From Bacilli bacterium (lineage in GTDB: Bacteria; Bacillota_I; Bacilli_A; RFN20; CAG-826): a stretch of DNA of 64,000 bases. Location of the stretch: contig JAFVUY010000068.1 in assembly GCA_017502465.1 (NCBI GenBank), positions 1-64,000 of the forward strand. The letters run 5' to 3'. The notes beneath the pieces were generated by a model. That model had not been told where the DNA came from. It did no database searches and was given only the letters and a program-made list of their open reading frames with translations. Shown piece after piece: positions 35,570-42,888 of this stretch; within the stretch, counting starts at the first letter, position 1; the number at the start of each line of letters is the position of its first letter. The translations under genes and the position numbers were made by a program.

Positions 35570-37645
35570 CTATCGGTTTGACATTCCCGATTTTTTGATA
35601 ATCTCTTCTTGAATGAAGCGTGGGCATTCACCATAGTGATGGAAGACCATCGCGTAGTTACCTCTGCCTTGAGTCATAGAACGAAGGTCGGTAACATAGC
35701 CAAACATTTCACTTAAAGGTACTTCTGCTTCAATTGTTTTGGCGTTTGCTCTTTGGATGTCGCCTAAGACGTTACCACGTCTTCTGGAGATATCACCAAT
35801 AACATCACCATAATATTGTTCAGGAACCGTAACTTCAACTTTCATGATTGGTTCAAGAATAACAGGATTACATTTTTTCGCAGCTTCTTTTAATGCCATA
35901 GAAGCGGCGATTTTATAAGCGGCTTCAGAGGAGTCAACATCGTGGTAAGAACCATCGAATAATGTTGCTTTGATATCCATAACTTGGAAGCCAGCGACCA
36001 TACCTCTATTTAAGGAATCAATTAAGCCGTCTTGAGTTGGTTTGATATATTCTCTTGGAACTGTACCACCAACGATAGCGTCGACGAATTCAAATCCTTT
36101 GCCTGGGTTTGGTTCGAATTTAATCCAAACGTGACCATATTGACCACGACCACCGGATTGACGGACATATTTACCTTCACATTCGGCTGTTCCTTTGATA
36201 GTTTCGCGATATTCGACTTGTGGAGCACCAACGTTAACGTTAACGTTAAATTCTCTTCTTAATCTATCGACGATGATATCTAAGTGGAGTTCACCGACAC
36301 CAGCAATTAATGTTTGTCCGGTTTCAGCGTTTGTGCGAACTTTGAAGGTCGGATCTTCTTCAGCTAATTTAATTAAAGCTGCGCTCATTTTTTCTTGGTC
36401 AGCTTTTGTTTTTGGTTCAACCGCTTGTTCAATAACTGGTTCTGGGAATTCCATTGTTTCAAGAACAACTATATTCTTTTCATCACAGAGTGTATCGCCA
36501 GTGATCGTATTTTTTAAGCCAACAATTGCTCCAATATCACCTGCGTGGAGTTCATCAACTTCTTGACGGTGATTAGAATGCATTAAGACGAGACGAGCAA
36601 TACGTTCTTTGTGTCCTTTTGTGGAGTTATAAACATATGTTCCTGCTTTAAGAGTGCCTCTATAAACACGAACATAAGCAAGTCTACCAATGAATGGGTC
36701 AGTAGCAATCTTGAATGCAAGACTTGCAACTGGAGCATTATCATCTGGTGTACAAACGACTTCATTGTCATCTTTATCTGTACCAACTGCTGGTTTGATA
36801 TCGAGTGGGCTTGGTAAGTAGTCGATAACACCATCTAATAATGGTTGAATGTTTTTGTTTTTGTAAGCAGAACCGCAGAAGACTGGGAAGAATTCACCTG
36901 TTAAAACGGCTTTACGAATAACTGATTTGATTTCAGCGGCAGAAATTTCTTCGCCTTCTAAGACTTTCATCATGAAGTCATCATCGAATGCAGCAAGAGC
37001 TTCGAGTAATTTACCTCTTAATTCGGCAACTTTATCTTTGTATTCTTCTGGAATTGGTTCTTCGTGTGGATCCATCGCACCTTGATCATAAACCCATGCT
37101 TTGAGTTCGATAAGGTCGATACAACCACGGAGTGTGGATTCGATACCGATTGGATATTGAACTGCGGCAGCATTAGCGCCTAAACGGTCATATAATGAGC
37201 GAACACTCATTTCAAAGTCTGCACCAATAGCGTCAAGTTTGTTAACAAAGACGATTCTTGGGACACCGTATTTTGTACCTTGTCTCCAAACGGTTTCTGT
37301 TTGTGGTTCAACACCACTTTTACCATCTAAAACTGTAACAGCACCATCTAAGACACGGAGTGAACGTTCAACTTCAACTGTAAAGTCGACGTGTCCTGGA
37401 GTGTCGATGATGTTGATACGATTACCTTTCCATGTAGCTGTCGTAGCAGCTGATGTAATGGTAATACCTCTTTCTTGTTCTTGGGCCATCCAGTCCATGG
37501 TGGCAGCACCTTCGTGTGTTTCACCAATTTTATGGATTTTACCTGTGTAATAAAGGATTCTTTCGGTGGTGGTTGTTTTACCAGCATCGATGTGGGCCAT
37601 GATTCCGATATTACGTGTATGTTTTAAATCGAATTCGCGTGCCAT
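35570..37645 (-). CDS. fusA: Elongation factor G
   Basis: EF-G drives ribosome translocation. The 691-aa protein has G1 [13 protein letters not shown] (residues 17-29), [12 protein letters not shown]3 DTPGHVDF, G4 NKLD and the domain IV segment [10 protein letters not shown]. Size and motifs are standard. It begins 12 bases after rpsG with an AAGGAG site. Translation is from the ATG preceding [11 protein letters not shown], the usual N-terminus. Confidence 0.98.
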   Translation of the reverse strand: MAREFDLKHTRNIGIMAHIDAGKTTTTERILYYTGKIHKIGETHEGAATMDWMAQEQERGITITSAATTATWKGNRINIIDTPGHVDFTVEVERSLRVLDGAVTVLDGKSGVEPQTETVWRQGTKYGVPRIVFVNKLDAIGADFEMSVRSLYDRLGANAAAVQYPIGIESTLRGCIDLIELKAWVYDQGAMDPHEEPIPEEYKDKVAELRGKLLEALAAFDDDFMMKVLEGEEISAAEIKSVIRKAVLTGEFFPVFCGSAYKNKNIQPLLDGVIDYLPSPLDIKPAVGTDKDDNEVVCTPDDNAPVASLAFKIATDPFIGRLAYVRVYRGTLKAGTYVYNSTKGHKERIARLVLMHSNHRQEVDELHAGDIGAIVGLKNTITGDTLCDEKNIVVLETMEFPEPVIEQAVEPKTKADQEKMSAALIKLAEEDPTFKVRTNAETGQTLIAGVGELHLDIIVDRLRREFNVNVNVGAPQVEYRETIKGTAECEGKYVRQSGGRGQYGHVWIKFEPNPGKGFEFVDAIVGGTVPREYIKPTQDGLIDSLNRGMVAGFQVMDIKATLFDGSYHDVDSSEAAYKIAASMALKEAAKKCNPVILEPIMKVEVTVPEQYYGDVIGDISRRRGNVLGDIQRANAKTIEAEVPLSEMFGYVTDLRSMTQGRGNYAMVFHHYGECPRFIQEEIIKKSGMSNR

Positions 37646-37657
37646 AAGCTCTCCTTA

Positions 37658-38128
37658 TTACCAACGATAATGTGCATAAGCTTTGTTTGCTTCTGCCATT
37701 TTGTGTGTATCTTCTCTTTTCTTAACGGAAGCACCTGTGCCATTTGCAGCATCGATGATTTCCGCAGCTAAGCGATCTTCCATTGTTTTTTCGTTTCTGA
37801 GTCTCGCGTAGTTAACTAACCAACGAAGTCCTAATGTGACTTTTCTTTCTGGTGAAACTTCTGTTGGTACTTGGTAGTTAGCTGCACCAATACGACGAAC
37901 TTTTAATTCGACTTCTGGCATGATGTTATTAATCGCAGTAGCGAAGACATCCATTGCAGGTTTACCAGTTTTTGCTTCGATTTTATTAAAGGCGGTATAG
38001 AGGATGTGTTGTGCAGTACCTCTTTTGCCATCGAGCATAATTTTATTAATTAATCTTGTTACCAGTTTTGAATTATAAATTGGATCTGGTAACACATCGC
38101 GTTTCGCGACGCAACCTTTACGTGGCAT
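37658..38128 (-). CDS. rpsG: 30S ribosomal protein S7
   Basis: S7 organises the 3' domain of 16S rRNA. The 156-aa protein starts [10 protein letters not shown] and ends [13 protein letters not shown], both typical, and contains GGANYQVP-like [11 protein letters not shown] near residue 85. It follows rpsL by 19 bases with an AAGGAGG site. In other bacteria S7 represses the str operon translationally; I see no specific repression site. Confidence 0.98.
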   Translation of the reverse strand: MPRKGCVAKRDVLPDPIYNSKLVTRLINKIMLDGKRGTAQHILYTAFNKIEAKTGKPAMDVFATAINNIMPEVELKVRRIGAANYQVPTEVSPERKVTLGLRWLVNYARLRNEKTMEDRLAAEIIDAANGTGASVKKREDTHKMAEANKAYAHYRW

Positions 38129-38147
38129 TATTTTTTCCTCCTTTTAA

Positions 38148-38567
38148 TTAGTTACTTGATTTTGGTTTTTTAGAACCGTATAAACTTCTACCTTGACGGC
38201 GAGCTTCGATACCTGCGCAGTCGAGGGTTCCTCTGACGATGTGGTAACGAACACCTGGTAAGTCTTTAACACGGCCACCGCGAATGAGGACGGTTGAGTG
38301 TTCTTGTAAGTTATGGCCTTCACCACCGATATAGGCAGTAACTTCATAACCATTGCTTAAACGAACACGAGCATATTTACGAAGAGCGGAGTTTGGTTTC
38401 TTAGGAGTCATTGTACCGACACGGGTGCAAACACCTCTTTTTTGAGCAGATGCTTGGTCGGTTTCTTTCTTCTTAAGGGAGTTCCATCTCTTTGAAAGAG
38501 CAGGGGTTTTTGATTTTGTAACGACGCTCTTACGGCCTTCACGGACTAATTGATTAATAGTTGGCAT
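38148..38567 (-). CDS. rpsL: 30S ribosomal protein S12
   Basis: S12 sits at the decoding centre and affects accuracy. The 139-codon frame from 38567 starts with the conserved MPTINQLVR and holds KKPNSALRK (Lys at the streptomycin position) and [12 protein letters not shown]. The start has a good AAAGGAG site. The frame stays open upstream to an ATG at 38663, which would add 32 residues; since the conserved N-terminus and its own ribosome-binding site are at 38567, that is taken as the true start. First gene of the str operon. Confidence 0.97.
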   Translation of the reverse strand: MPTINQLVREGRKSVVTKSKTPALSKRWNSLKKKETDQASAQKRGVCTRVGTMTPKKPNSALRKYARVRLSNGYEVTAYIGGEGHNLQEHSTVLIRGGRVKDLPGVRYHIVRGTLDCAGIEARRQGRSLYGSKKPKSSN

Positions 38568-38676
38568 ATTAATTCTCCTTTCGTTTGATGTAGTGACTAC
38601 CCACACAACCGGGTGTATCAATTTTTCTCTTAAAAAATGGACCACTTTTCGGTCATGCGGCATTTCACACGCTCCT
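38568..38676 (-). promoter_or_regulatory. str operon leader with open in-frame upstream extension
   Basis: About 105 bases of leader precede rpsL. An ATG at 38663 with GGAG 8 bases upstream is in frame with rpsL and has no stop between. The predicted transcription start (about 38674) would cut into that ribosome-binding site, so use of this upstream start is doubtful. A short stem (ACAC...GTGT) lies in the middle. Confidence 0.4.
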
Positions 38677-38678
38677 AT

Positions 38679-38707
38679 ATATTATATAAATAGAAAAAAG
38701 CTTGCAA
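38679..38707 (-). promoter_or_regulatory. Promoter of the str operon
   Basis: Read leftward, TTGCAA (38707-38702) and TAATAT (38684-38679) with a 17-base spacer; an overlapping TATAAT is 15 bases from the -35. The -35 lies in the 3' arm of the preceding terminator. Confidence 0.6.
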
Positions 38708-38736
38708 CATATTTTTAATTTTCTTGCAAACTTTTT
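38692..38736 (-). terminator. Terminator after the first M6 protease gene, sharing bases with the str promoter
   Basis: AAGTTTGCAA and TTGCAAGCTT form a 10-bp stem (one G-U) with a 16-base loop, followed leftward by TTTTTTC. The 3' arm contains the TTGCAA used as -35 for rpsL. Confidence 0.7.
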
Positions 38737-38747
38737 CATTTTTTTCT

Positions 38748-40349
38748 CTAATTTTTAAGGAATTTTATTTTTATTAAGTCGTTATTTAATTCGATAATTT
38801 CAAAGTCAAACATCGGGGTTGAACCATTATCAAAGGAGAATGTAGTAAAGGTGTCTAATCCGAAACTATCACCTTTTTTAAAGAGGGTATCATTTGATGA
38901 AGCTTTTCCATATTTAAATGAATTTTCACCACTGCTTTCAAGTAGTTTTAATAAAGCAGGGGTTTGCTCTTCTTTATTTTTAAAGATGTCATTATTAAAA
39001 GCAAAATCAATGCAATAAGGACGAGTGTTATTAGTTTTATATTCATTTATTTTTGCTAAACAATTTGGGTCATCAAATGTGCAAATTAAACTATTTGTGT
39101 TTTTAAAAGAGAAATATCCGAGTCTAGAATCAACATGATATACCTTAAGTCCCGGCACTGAAAAATAAACGAATTTTTCTTTATTTCCATTTAAATAATA
39201 AATATATTTCGCACCCGCGTCGTGCTCGTTAAGCCCACTAGGAGTGTAAAATTCTAACAATAAATATTCATCGTAGGGGGTGTTATTCCAACCTTTCTTT
39301 GATGGGATTAAAATAACATCTCCACTAGAATTAAATGGCTCAATTGTAATCTCGCATTCGTTATCAATAACTATTGGAGTTGTCCAATTTAATAACATCT
39401 TTGAATAAGCAGAGTGATCTCCGATATTCGCATCCATCATATCTGCGAATCCTGTTGGTTGATAAATACCAGAAGACGATGTGTTATAGTAATCGCTTAA
39501 CCCAAATATATGACCACTTTCATGAATTGCAGTTCTACTTTCAGGTTTAACCTTATCTCCAAAGAAATCTATAGATAACCATGCATATGATGAAATCGCG
39601 TATTCTTGATCATTTGAAATAGTTTCATCTACTCTTTCTCCACGATAAGAGTGATCAACATAAGCCCAGAAAGTTCCATAATCTTTTGATAAATCGTCAT
39701 TATATGGGAAATTATATAAAATATATAAAGCATCTAAATATCCATCTGAATCTAAATCGTATTTAGAAAAATCAAAATCTTTATTGTTTTCGTAAAACCA
39801 TTTAAGAGCGTTAATCGCAACTCGACGGGAAATACCAACGGATGTTGAATGTTTGTCCACTAATTCATTTGTGTTCATTTCAAAATTATAAAAATCAGAT
39901 ATATAGCCTTTGATTTTCAGTTGACCATAAGATGATTTGTAATAATAAGAGGATAATGATTCAAATTCATTACAACTTTCATCTCCAAAAAATCCTGATT
40001 TAATAATCTCTAATTGTTCGCTGTTTTTTGATGTATCGCTGTCAAGAAAATTAACAGGAATAATTAAAGCATTAACTTCTCCTAGTGATGGAGCGTTTCT
40101 AAAAGTTTGAGAGATATTACTAGAACTATACAAATCTTTAAATTCGTTAATTGTTTTTGTGCTTCCATCATTGTCAATATAGTCTAAAGTTCCGTAACTA
40201 TCATTTTGATGATAAAATTCGTTAATTATATTTTCTTTAGGATTAGTGAATTCATCATTAAACAAATATGGAGAAAACACTAGGTTTTCGTGACCACAGC
40301 TAGTTAAGCATAAAAAAGATATTAATAAAGTTAATGACTTTTTATTCAT
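38748..40349 (-). CDS. M6-family (immune inhibitor A-like) metalloprotease lipoprotein 1
   Basis: This 533-aa surface protease has a lipobox (LTSC, Cys18) and the zinc-binding motif HESGH in AIHESGHIFGLSDYYN, with a downstream Met-turn-like DMMDANIGDHSAYSKMLLNW, as in M6 peptidases. An acidic segment (DLDSDGYLDALYILY) upstream of the active site resembles the calcium-binding stretch of this family. It probably digests external proteins. It is a paralogue of the next gene upstream. The ATG has no ribosome-binding site; a TTGTAA-17-TAAAAT promoter leaves only a ~6 base leader. Confidence 0.88.
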   Translation of the reverse strand: MNKKSLTLLISFLCLTSCGHENLVFSPYLFNDEFTNPKENIINEFYHQNDSYGTLDYIDNDGSTKTINEFKDLYSSSNISQTFRNAPSLGEVNALIIPVNFLDSDTSKNSEQLEIIKSGFFGDESCNEFESLSSYYYKSSYGQLKIKGYISDFYNFEMNTNELVDKHSTSVGISRRVAINALKWFYENNKDFDFSKYDLDSDGYLDALYILYNFPYNDDLSKDYGTFWAYVDHSYRGERVDETISNDQEYAISSYAWLSIDFFGDKVKPESRTAIHESGHIFGLSDYYNTSSSGIYQPTGFADMMDANIGDHSAYSKMLLNWTTPIVIDNECEITIEPFNSSGDVILIPSKKGWNNTPYDEYLLLEFYTPSGLNEHDAGAKYIYYLNGNKEKFVYFSVPGLKVYHVDSRLGYFSFKNTNSLICTFDDPNCLAKINEYKTNNTRPYCIDFAFNNDIFKNKEEQTPALLKLLESSGENSFKYGKASSNDTLFKKGDSFGLDTFTTFSFDNGSTPMFDFEIIELNNDLIKIKFLKN

Positions 40350-40362
40350 AGATACGTTTTTT

Positions 40363-40391
40363 ATTTTAAATAAAGCATGTCTTAATTACAA
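40363..40391 (-). promoter_or_regulatory. Promoter of M6 protease gene 1, near-leaderless
   Basis: Read leftward, TTGTAA (40391-40386), 17-base spacer, TAAAAT (40368-40363), then 13 bases to the ATG. It abuts the T run of the upstream gene's terminator. Confidence 0.65.
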
Positions 40392-40420
40392 GAAAAGACC
40401 ACCTTTCGATGGTCTTTATT
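40390..40420 (-). terminator. Terminator of M6 protease gene 2
   Basis: Read leftward, AAAGACCATC-GAAA-GGTGGTCTTT with a GAAA tetraloop and a TTTTC run. Confidence 0.85.
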
Positions 40421-40435
40421 AGATGTTGTTTAATC

Positions 40436-42136
40436 TTAGACTCTTGAGAATTTGATTGTCGCGTGTTCAGTTCCGACGATTTCACCGATTGTGATTTTCC
40501 ATGGGAATTCGACATCCGCAACACCACTTCTACCGAAGAATTTGTAATTTTCAAGAACATCGCCTGTTTTGAATAAGTCGATATTTCTACCATTATCCGC
40601 GCCACGGGCTTGCCATGTTCTTCTTTCTTCTTGGCTAGAAACTAATGTGATTAATCTGTCATCTTTATAAGCACTGGCTCTAGATGTACCTTTTGTATCA
40701 GCAGCTAATCCACCTGTATTTGTGGCAGCAGTTCTTAAATACATACCAGATTGTGTAGCAGTTGTTTGAATTGTGTAGCCTTTGAAATTACTATCGTAAT
40801 CAAACATACCAATTCTTGCGTCAACGTGAGTAATACGAATGGCTGGTTCGCTATAGAAGACTGGATAGCCTTTGCTATAAGCGTGATCGGCTTCTTGTTC
40901 GTTAACACCTGTAGGTGTAAGGAATTCTAACATTAAGAATTGATCAAGTAATGTTCCATCCCATTTGTTTTCTTTATCGTTTCTTGCATACCATTTTCCT
41001 GGTAATGGGACGATAATGAAGTCACCTGTATCAGTTGTTGAGTTAATTGTAATAGAACAATTCTTTTCAACAATGTATGGCATTGTCCAACCATACCAAC
41101 CTTTTGTAAGGGAGTTATGGTCGCCGACGTTATAATCCATCATGTCAGCGCCACCGAGTGGGTTTTTACCTTGATAGTCATAGTCGTAATAGTCAGGGGC
41201 ACCGATAACGTGTCCGAATTCGTGAATTAATGTATGGCAATCAATTTTAGCTGTACCATTTGCGATTTCTTCTCTTGTCCAGTTACGATACGCACCTGTT
41301 GTTTCGTTATAATTGCTTTCCCAGAATGTGTCATAGGAAGCCCAGAAGAAACGGTTAACTTGACCAGCGTCAGAGTCTCCACAGAAAGCCCAATATAATT
41401 CTGTGCTTCCGTCAACTTTGGCTGGGCAAGAATAGATTAATAATAATGCGTCAACTACTCCGTCATCATTAGCGTCGAAGTCATCGAGATCATATTGACC
41501 ATTTTTACCGAAATAAACTTCTTGTACTGCTCTAATTAAGCCTCTAACAGCACTTTGACCAGCAACACCAGTGTATTCTTTGTTTGGACCAAAGTTTTTA
41601 CCAGCTTTAAATTCTGCTGGAGAAACGTTTGTGTGGAACCAATCAGTGACTTCACCTGTGATGTTACATTGTCCGTAAGAAACTTTATTGTAATAAGATT
41701 TTAAAGAATGCCAGTTTGTATCGCTTGCTTCGCCAAAGACAGCTTTTCTTAAGTCTTCTCTAGTTCCTTCAGCGCCTTTTGGTAATTCTTCAGCTTCGTA
41801 GCCAACAAAATCAACTGGCACTACTAACGCTCTAACATCTGTAACTGCGTAGTAGGAATAGGCGTTGTCGTAATCTGGGTTGCCATCTTTATCAGTTGGA
41901 ATGTGAGTAACTTCGCTATATTGTTCATTTTGATATCCCATACCGCCTTTTAAACGTAAATTACGGTATGTTGAGTACCATTCTCCACGATTTGGTCTGA
42001 AGTAACTTCCTTTTTCAACTGGTTGCATAAATTCAGTGAGAGGAAGGGGTTCTCCAGATAATCCTTTATTAGCACAGGAACTCAAACTAGAAAGAGCGAT
42101 AAGTGCAAGGGATAATAATAAACCTTTTCTTTTCAT
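40436..42136 (-). CDS. M6-family metalloprotease lipoprotein 2
   Basis: The 566-aa product is a lipoprotein (lipobox LSSC, Cys21) with zinc motif HEFGH in TLIHEFGHVIGAPDYYDY and the downstream ADMMDYNVGDHNSLTKGWYGW, which places it in the M6 peptidase group. An acidic DDFDANDDGVVDALLLIY stretch precedes the active site, as in its paralogue. I start at 42136, where an AGGAGG site lies 9 bases upstream, rather than at a TTG at 42157. Together with its neighbour it gives the cell surface proteolytic capacity. Confidence 0.9.
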   Translation of the reverse strand: MKRKGLLLSLALIALSSLSSCANKGLSGEPLPLTEFMQPVEKGSYFRPNRGEWYSTYRNLRLKGGMGYQNEQYSEVTHIPTDKDGNPDYDNAYSYYAVTDVRALVVPVDFVGYEAEELPKGAEGTREDLRKAVFGEASDTNWHSLKSYYNKVSYGQCNITGEVTDWFHTNVSPAEFKAGKNFGPNKEYTGVAGQSAVRGLIRAVQEVYFGKNGQYDLDDFDANDDGVVDALLLIYSCPAKVDGSTELYWAFCGDSDAGQVNRFFWASYDTFWESNYNETTGAYRNWTREEIANGTAKIDCHTLIHEFGHVIGAPDYYDYDYQGKNPLGGADMMDYNVGDHNSLTKGWYGWTMPYIVEKNCSITINSTTDTGDFIIVPLPGKWYARNDKENKWDGTLLDQFLMLEFLTPTGVNEQEADHAYSKGYPVFYSEPAIRITHVDARIGMFDYDSNFKGYTIQTTATQSGMYLRTAATNTGGLAADTKGTSRASAYKDDRLITLVSSQEERRTWQARGADNGRNIDLFKTGDVLENYKFFGRSGVADVEFPWKITIGEIVGTEHATIKFSRV

Positions 42137-42243
42137 TTTTTGTGTCCTCCTTCTCAACCATTTATTTCGATACGAATATAAATGATTAATTAGTAATTAC
42201 TATACCACAAATAGCAAACAACAAAAAAGTATTAATTATCAAA

Positions 42244-42271
42244 TTGATATTAATAAAAATATTTATACTAT
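42244..42271 (+). promoter_or_regulatory. Candidate promoter of peptide gene A
   Basis: TTGATA (42244-42249) and TACTAT (42266-42271) are 16 bases apart, about 100 bases before the ATG. Moderate match. Confidence 0.45.
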
Positions 42272-42289
42272 TTTCGGTAAAATCTTGGT

Positions 42290-42366
42290 TTTTAACCCTA
42301 TTAATAATAGAAGGTTTTTTTGTCTTCTCAAGGAATCCTACTTCCCTAGGTAGAAAGGGGAAAATA
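42290..42366 (+). promoter_or_regulatory. Structured leader A that may hide the ribosome-binding site
   Basis: Two short stems (CTATT/AATAG; AGAAG/CTTCT) are followed by CCTA-CTTCCC-TAGG. The loop TTCCC can pair with the GGGAA of the ribosome-binding site just before the ATG. In copy B the same stems form with different bases (CCTATT/AATAGG; GAGAC/GTCTC), which supports RNA structure. Confidence 0.55.
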
Positions 42367-42369
42367 ATA

Positions 42370-42450
42370 ATGAAAGATATTATTTGTTTAATCACGTTGT
42401 TAATCATTTTTATTTTTATTATTAAAGATGGGGGCGGCCATCAAAAATAA
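42370..42450 (+). CDS. 26-aa hydrophobic peptide A, candidate type I toxin
   Basis: A 26-residue peptide: short N-terminus, one membrane helix (IICLITLLIIFIFII) and a polar Gly-rich tail ending GGGHQK. An AAAGGGG ribosome-binding site lies 8 bases upstream. The copy-B peptide has the same length, helix and G-x-G-H-x-K tail, though many bases differ, so the reading frame is under selection. Size, hydrophobicity, structured leader and a convergent antisense promoter are hallmarks of type I toxins such as the BsrG or TxpA groups, but I recognise no known family. Another small membrane-peptide role remains possible. Confidence 0.7.
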   Translation: MKDIICLITLLIIFIFIIKDGGGHQK

Positions 42451-42506
42451 AAAGTATTAGACAGCACTAATACTTAATTCAAAATCCTAGACAGTAAGGA
42501 TTTCTT
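42446..42506 (-). ncRNA. Predicted antisense RNA A (candidate antitoxin)
   Basis: From TTGACT-17-TATAAT on the minus strand, transcription would start near 42506 and run leftward through an AAATCCT/AGGATTT hairpin to a terminator (AAGTATTAG-6-CTAATACTT then TTTTTATTTTT) near 42446. The ~60-nt RNA is fully complementary to the 3' untranslated part of the peptide mRNA and touches its stop codon, as in 3'-overlapping type I antitoxins. Confidence 0.65.
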
Positions 42507-42512
42507 GCTCTT

Positions 42513-42541
42513 ATTATATGTCGTCTATAAATTTTAGTCAA
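42513..42541 (-). promoter_or_regulatory. Antisense promoter A
   Basis: Read leftward, TTGACT (42541-42536), 17 bases, perfect TATAAT (42518-42513). Identical boxes and spacing occur in copy B. Confidence 0.8.
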
Positions 42542-42710
42542 TTTTATATACGCTGATAATTTCCATTCACTGAACTTACTAACACTGAACAAATTGTTAA
42601 AAATTTTTTTATTTTTTTCGGTAAAATTCCAATTTTTAGCCCTATTTATAATAGGAGACTTTTGTCTCTTGAGAAATCCTACTTCCCTAGGTAGAAAGGG
42701 GAGAATAATA

Positions 42711-42791
42711 ATGGAAAATATTATTACCTTAATTATTTTATTAATCGTTTTAATTTCTGTTATTAGAGGTGGAGAAGGCCATCGCAAATAA
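42711..42791 (+). CDS. 26-aa hydrophobic peptide B, candidate type I toxin
   Basis: This peptide matches copy A in length and plan: M-E-N-II start, membrane helix (LIILLIVLISVI), and tail RGGEGHRK. Positions shared with copy A include the II-x-LI-x-LLI helix pattern and G-x-GH-x-K end. The ribosome-binding site AAAGGGG and preceding leader are the same as in copy A. The upstream promoter region is T-rich with no clear -10, so this copy may be less expressed on the sense strand. Function is inferred as for copy A. Confidence 0.7.
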   Translation: MENIITLIILLIVLISVIRGGEGHRK

Positions 42792-42853
42792 AAGAAAAAA
42801 GTATTAGAGCCAACTAATACTTAATTCAAAACCCTAGATAGTAAGGATTTCTT
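42790..42853 (-). ncRNA. Predicted antisense RNA B (candidate antitoxin)
   Basis: Start expected near 42853 from the TTGACT-17-TATAAT promoter, end at the hairpin AAGTATTAG-6-CTAATACTT followed by TTTTTTCTTTT near 42790. A first hairpin pairs AAATCCT with AGGGTTT using a G-U pair; on the sense strand the same place has a C-A mismatch, so the fold is better kept in the antisense RNA. It overlaps the 3' end of peptide B mRNA. Confidence 0.65.
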
Positions 42854-42859
42854 GTTATT

Positions 42860-42888
42860 ATTATATGTCTCCTATAAATTTTAGTCAA
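42860..42888 (-). promoter_or_regulatory. Antisense promoter B, -35 within the end of the nuclease gene
   Basis: Read leftward, TTGACT (42888-42883), 17 bases, TATAAT (42865-42860). TTGACT covers the last Ile-Asp codons and first base of the TAA stop of the nuclease lipoprotein gene. Confidence 0.8.

Larger units (their letters stand above)
42242..42541. repeat. Tandem module copy A (peptide gene plus antisense promoter)
   Basis: This ~300-base unit is repeated at 42592-42888 with the same order: AAATTG promoter region, CGGTAAAAT, two small hairpins, an identical leader block (CCTACTTCCCTAGGTAG then AAAGGGG), a 26-codon gene, a 9-bp hairpin, an AATCCT/AGGATT hairpin and a reversed TTGACT-17-TATAAT promoter. 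It ends at a remnant coding IISVYKID-stop on the minus strand, like the end of the adjacent nuclease gene. Confidence 0.85.
42592..42888. repeat. Tandem module copy B (peptide gene plus antisense promoter)
   Basis: Second copy of the module described at 42242-42541, offset 341-347 bases. The leader block before the gene is identical, the coding and stem regions differ by compensating or conservative changes. The right end overlaps the last codons of the 650-aa endonuclease lipoprotein. Confidence 0.85.

Noticed and set aside
42186-42787. Longer reading frames over the tandem modules (including leftward frames rich in Ile, Lys and Asn)
   Set aside because: They cross the predicted hairpins and promoters, are not conserved between copies outside the 26-codon part, and have no ribosome-binding sites.
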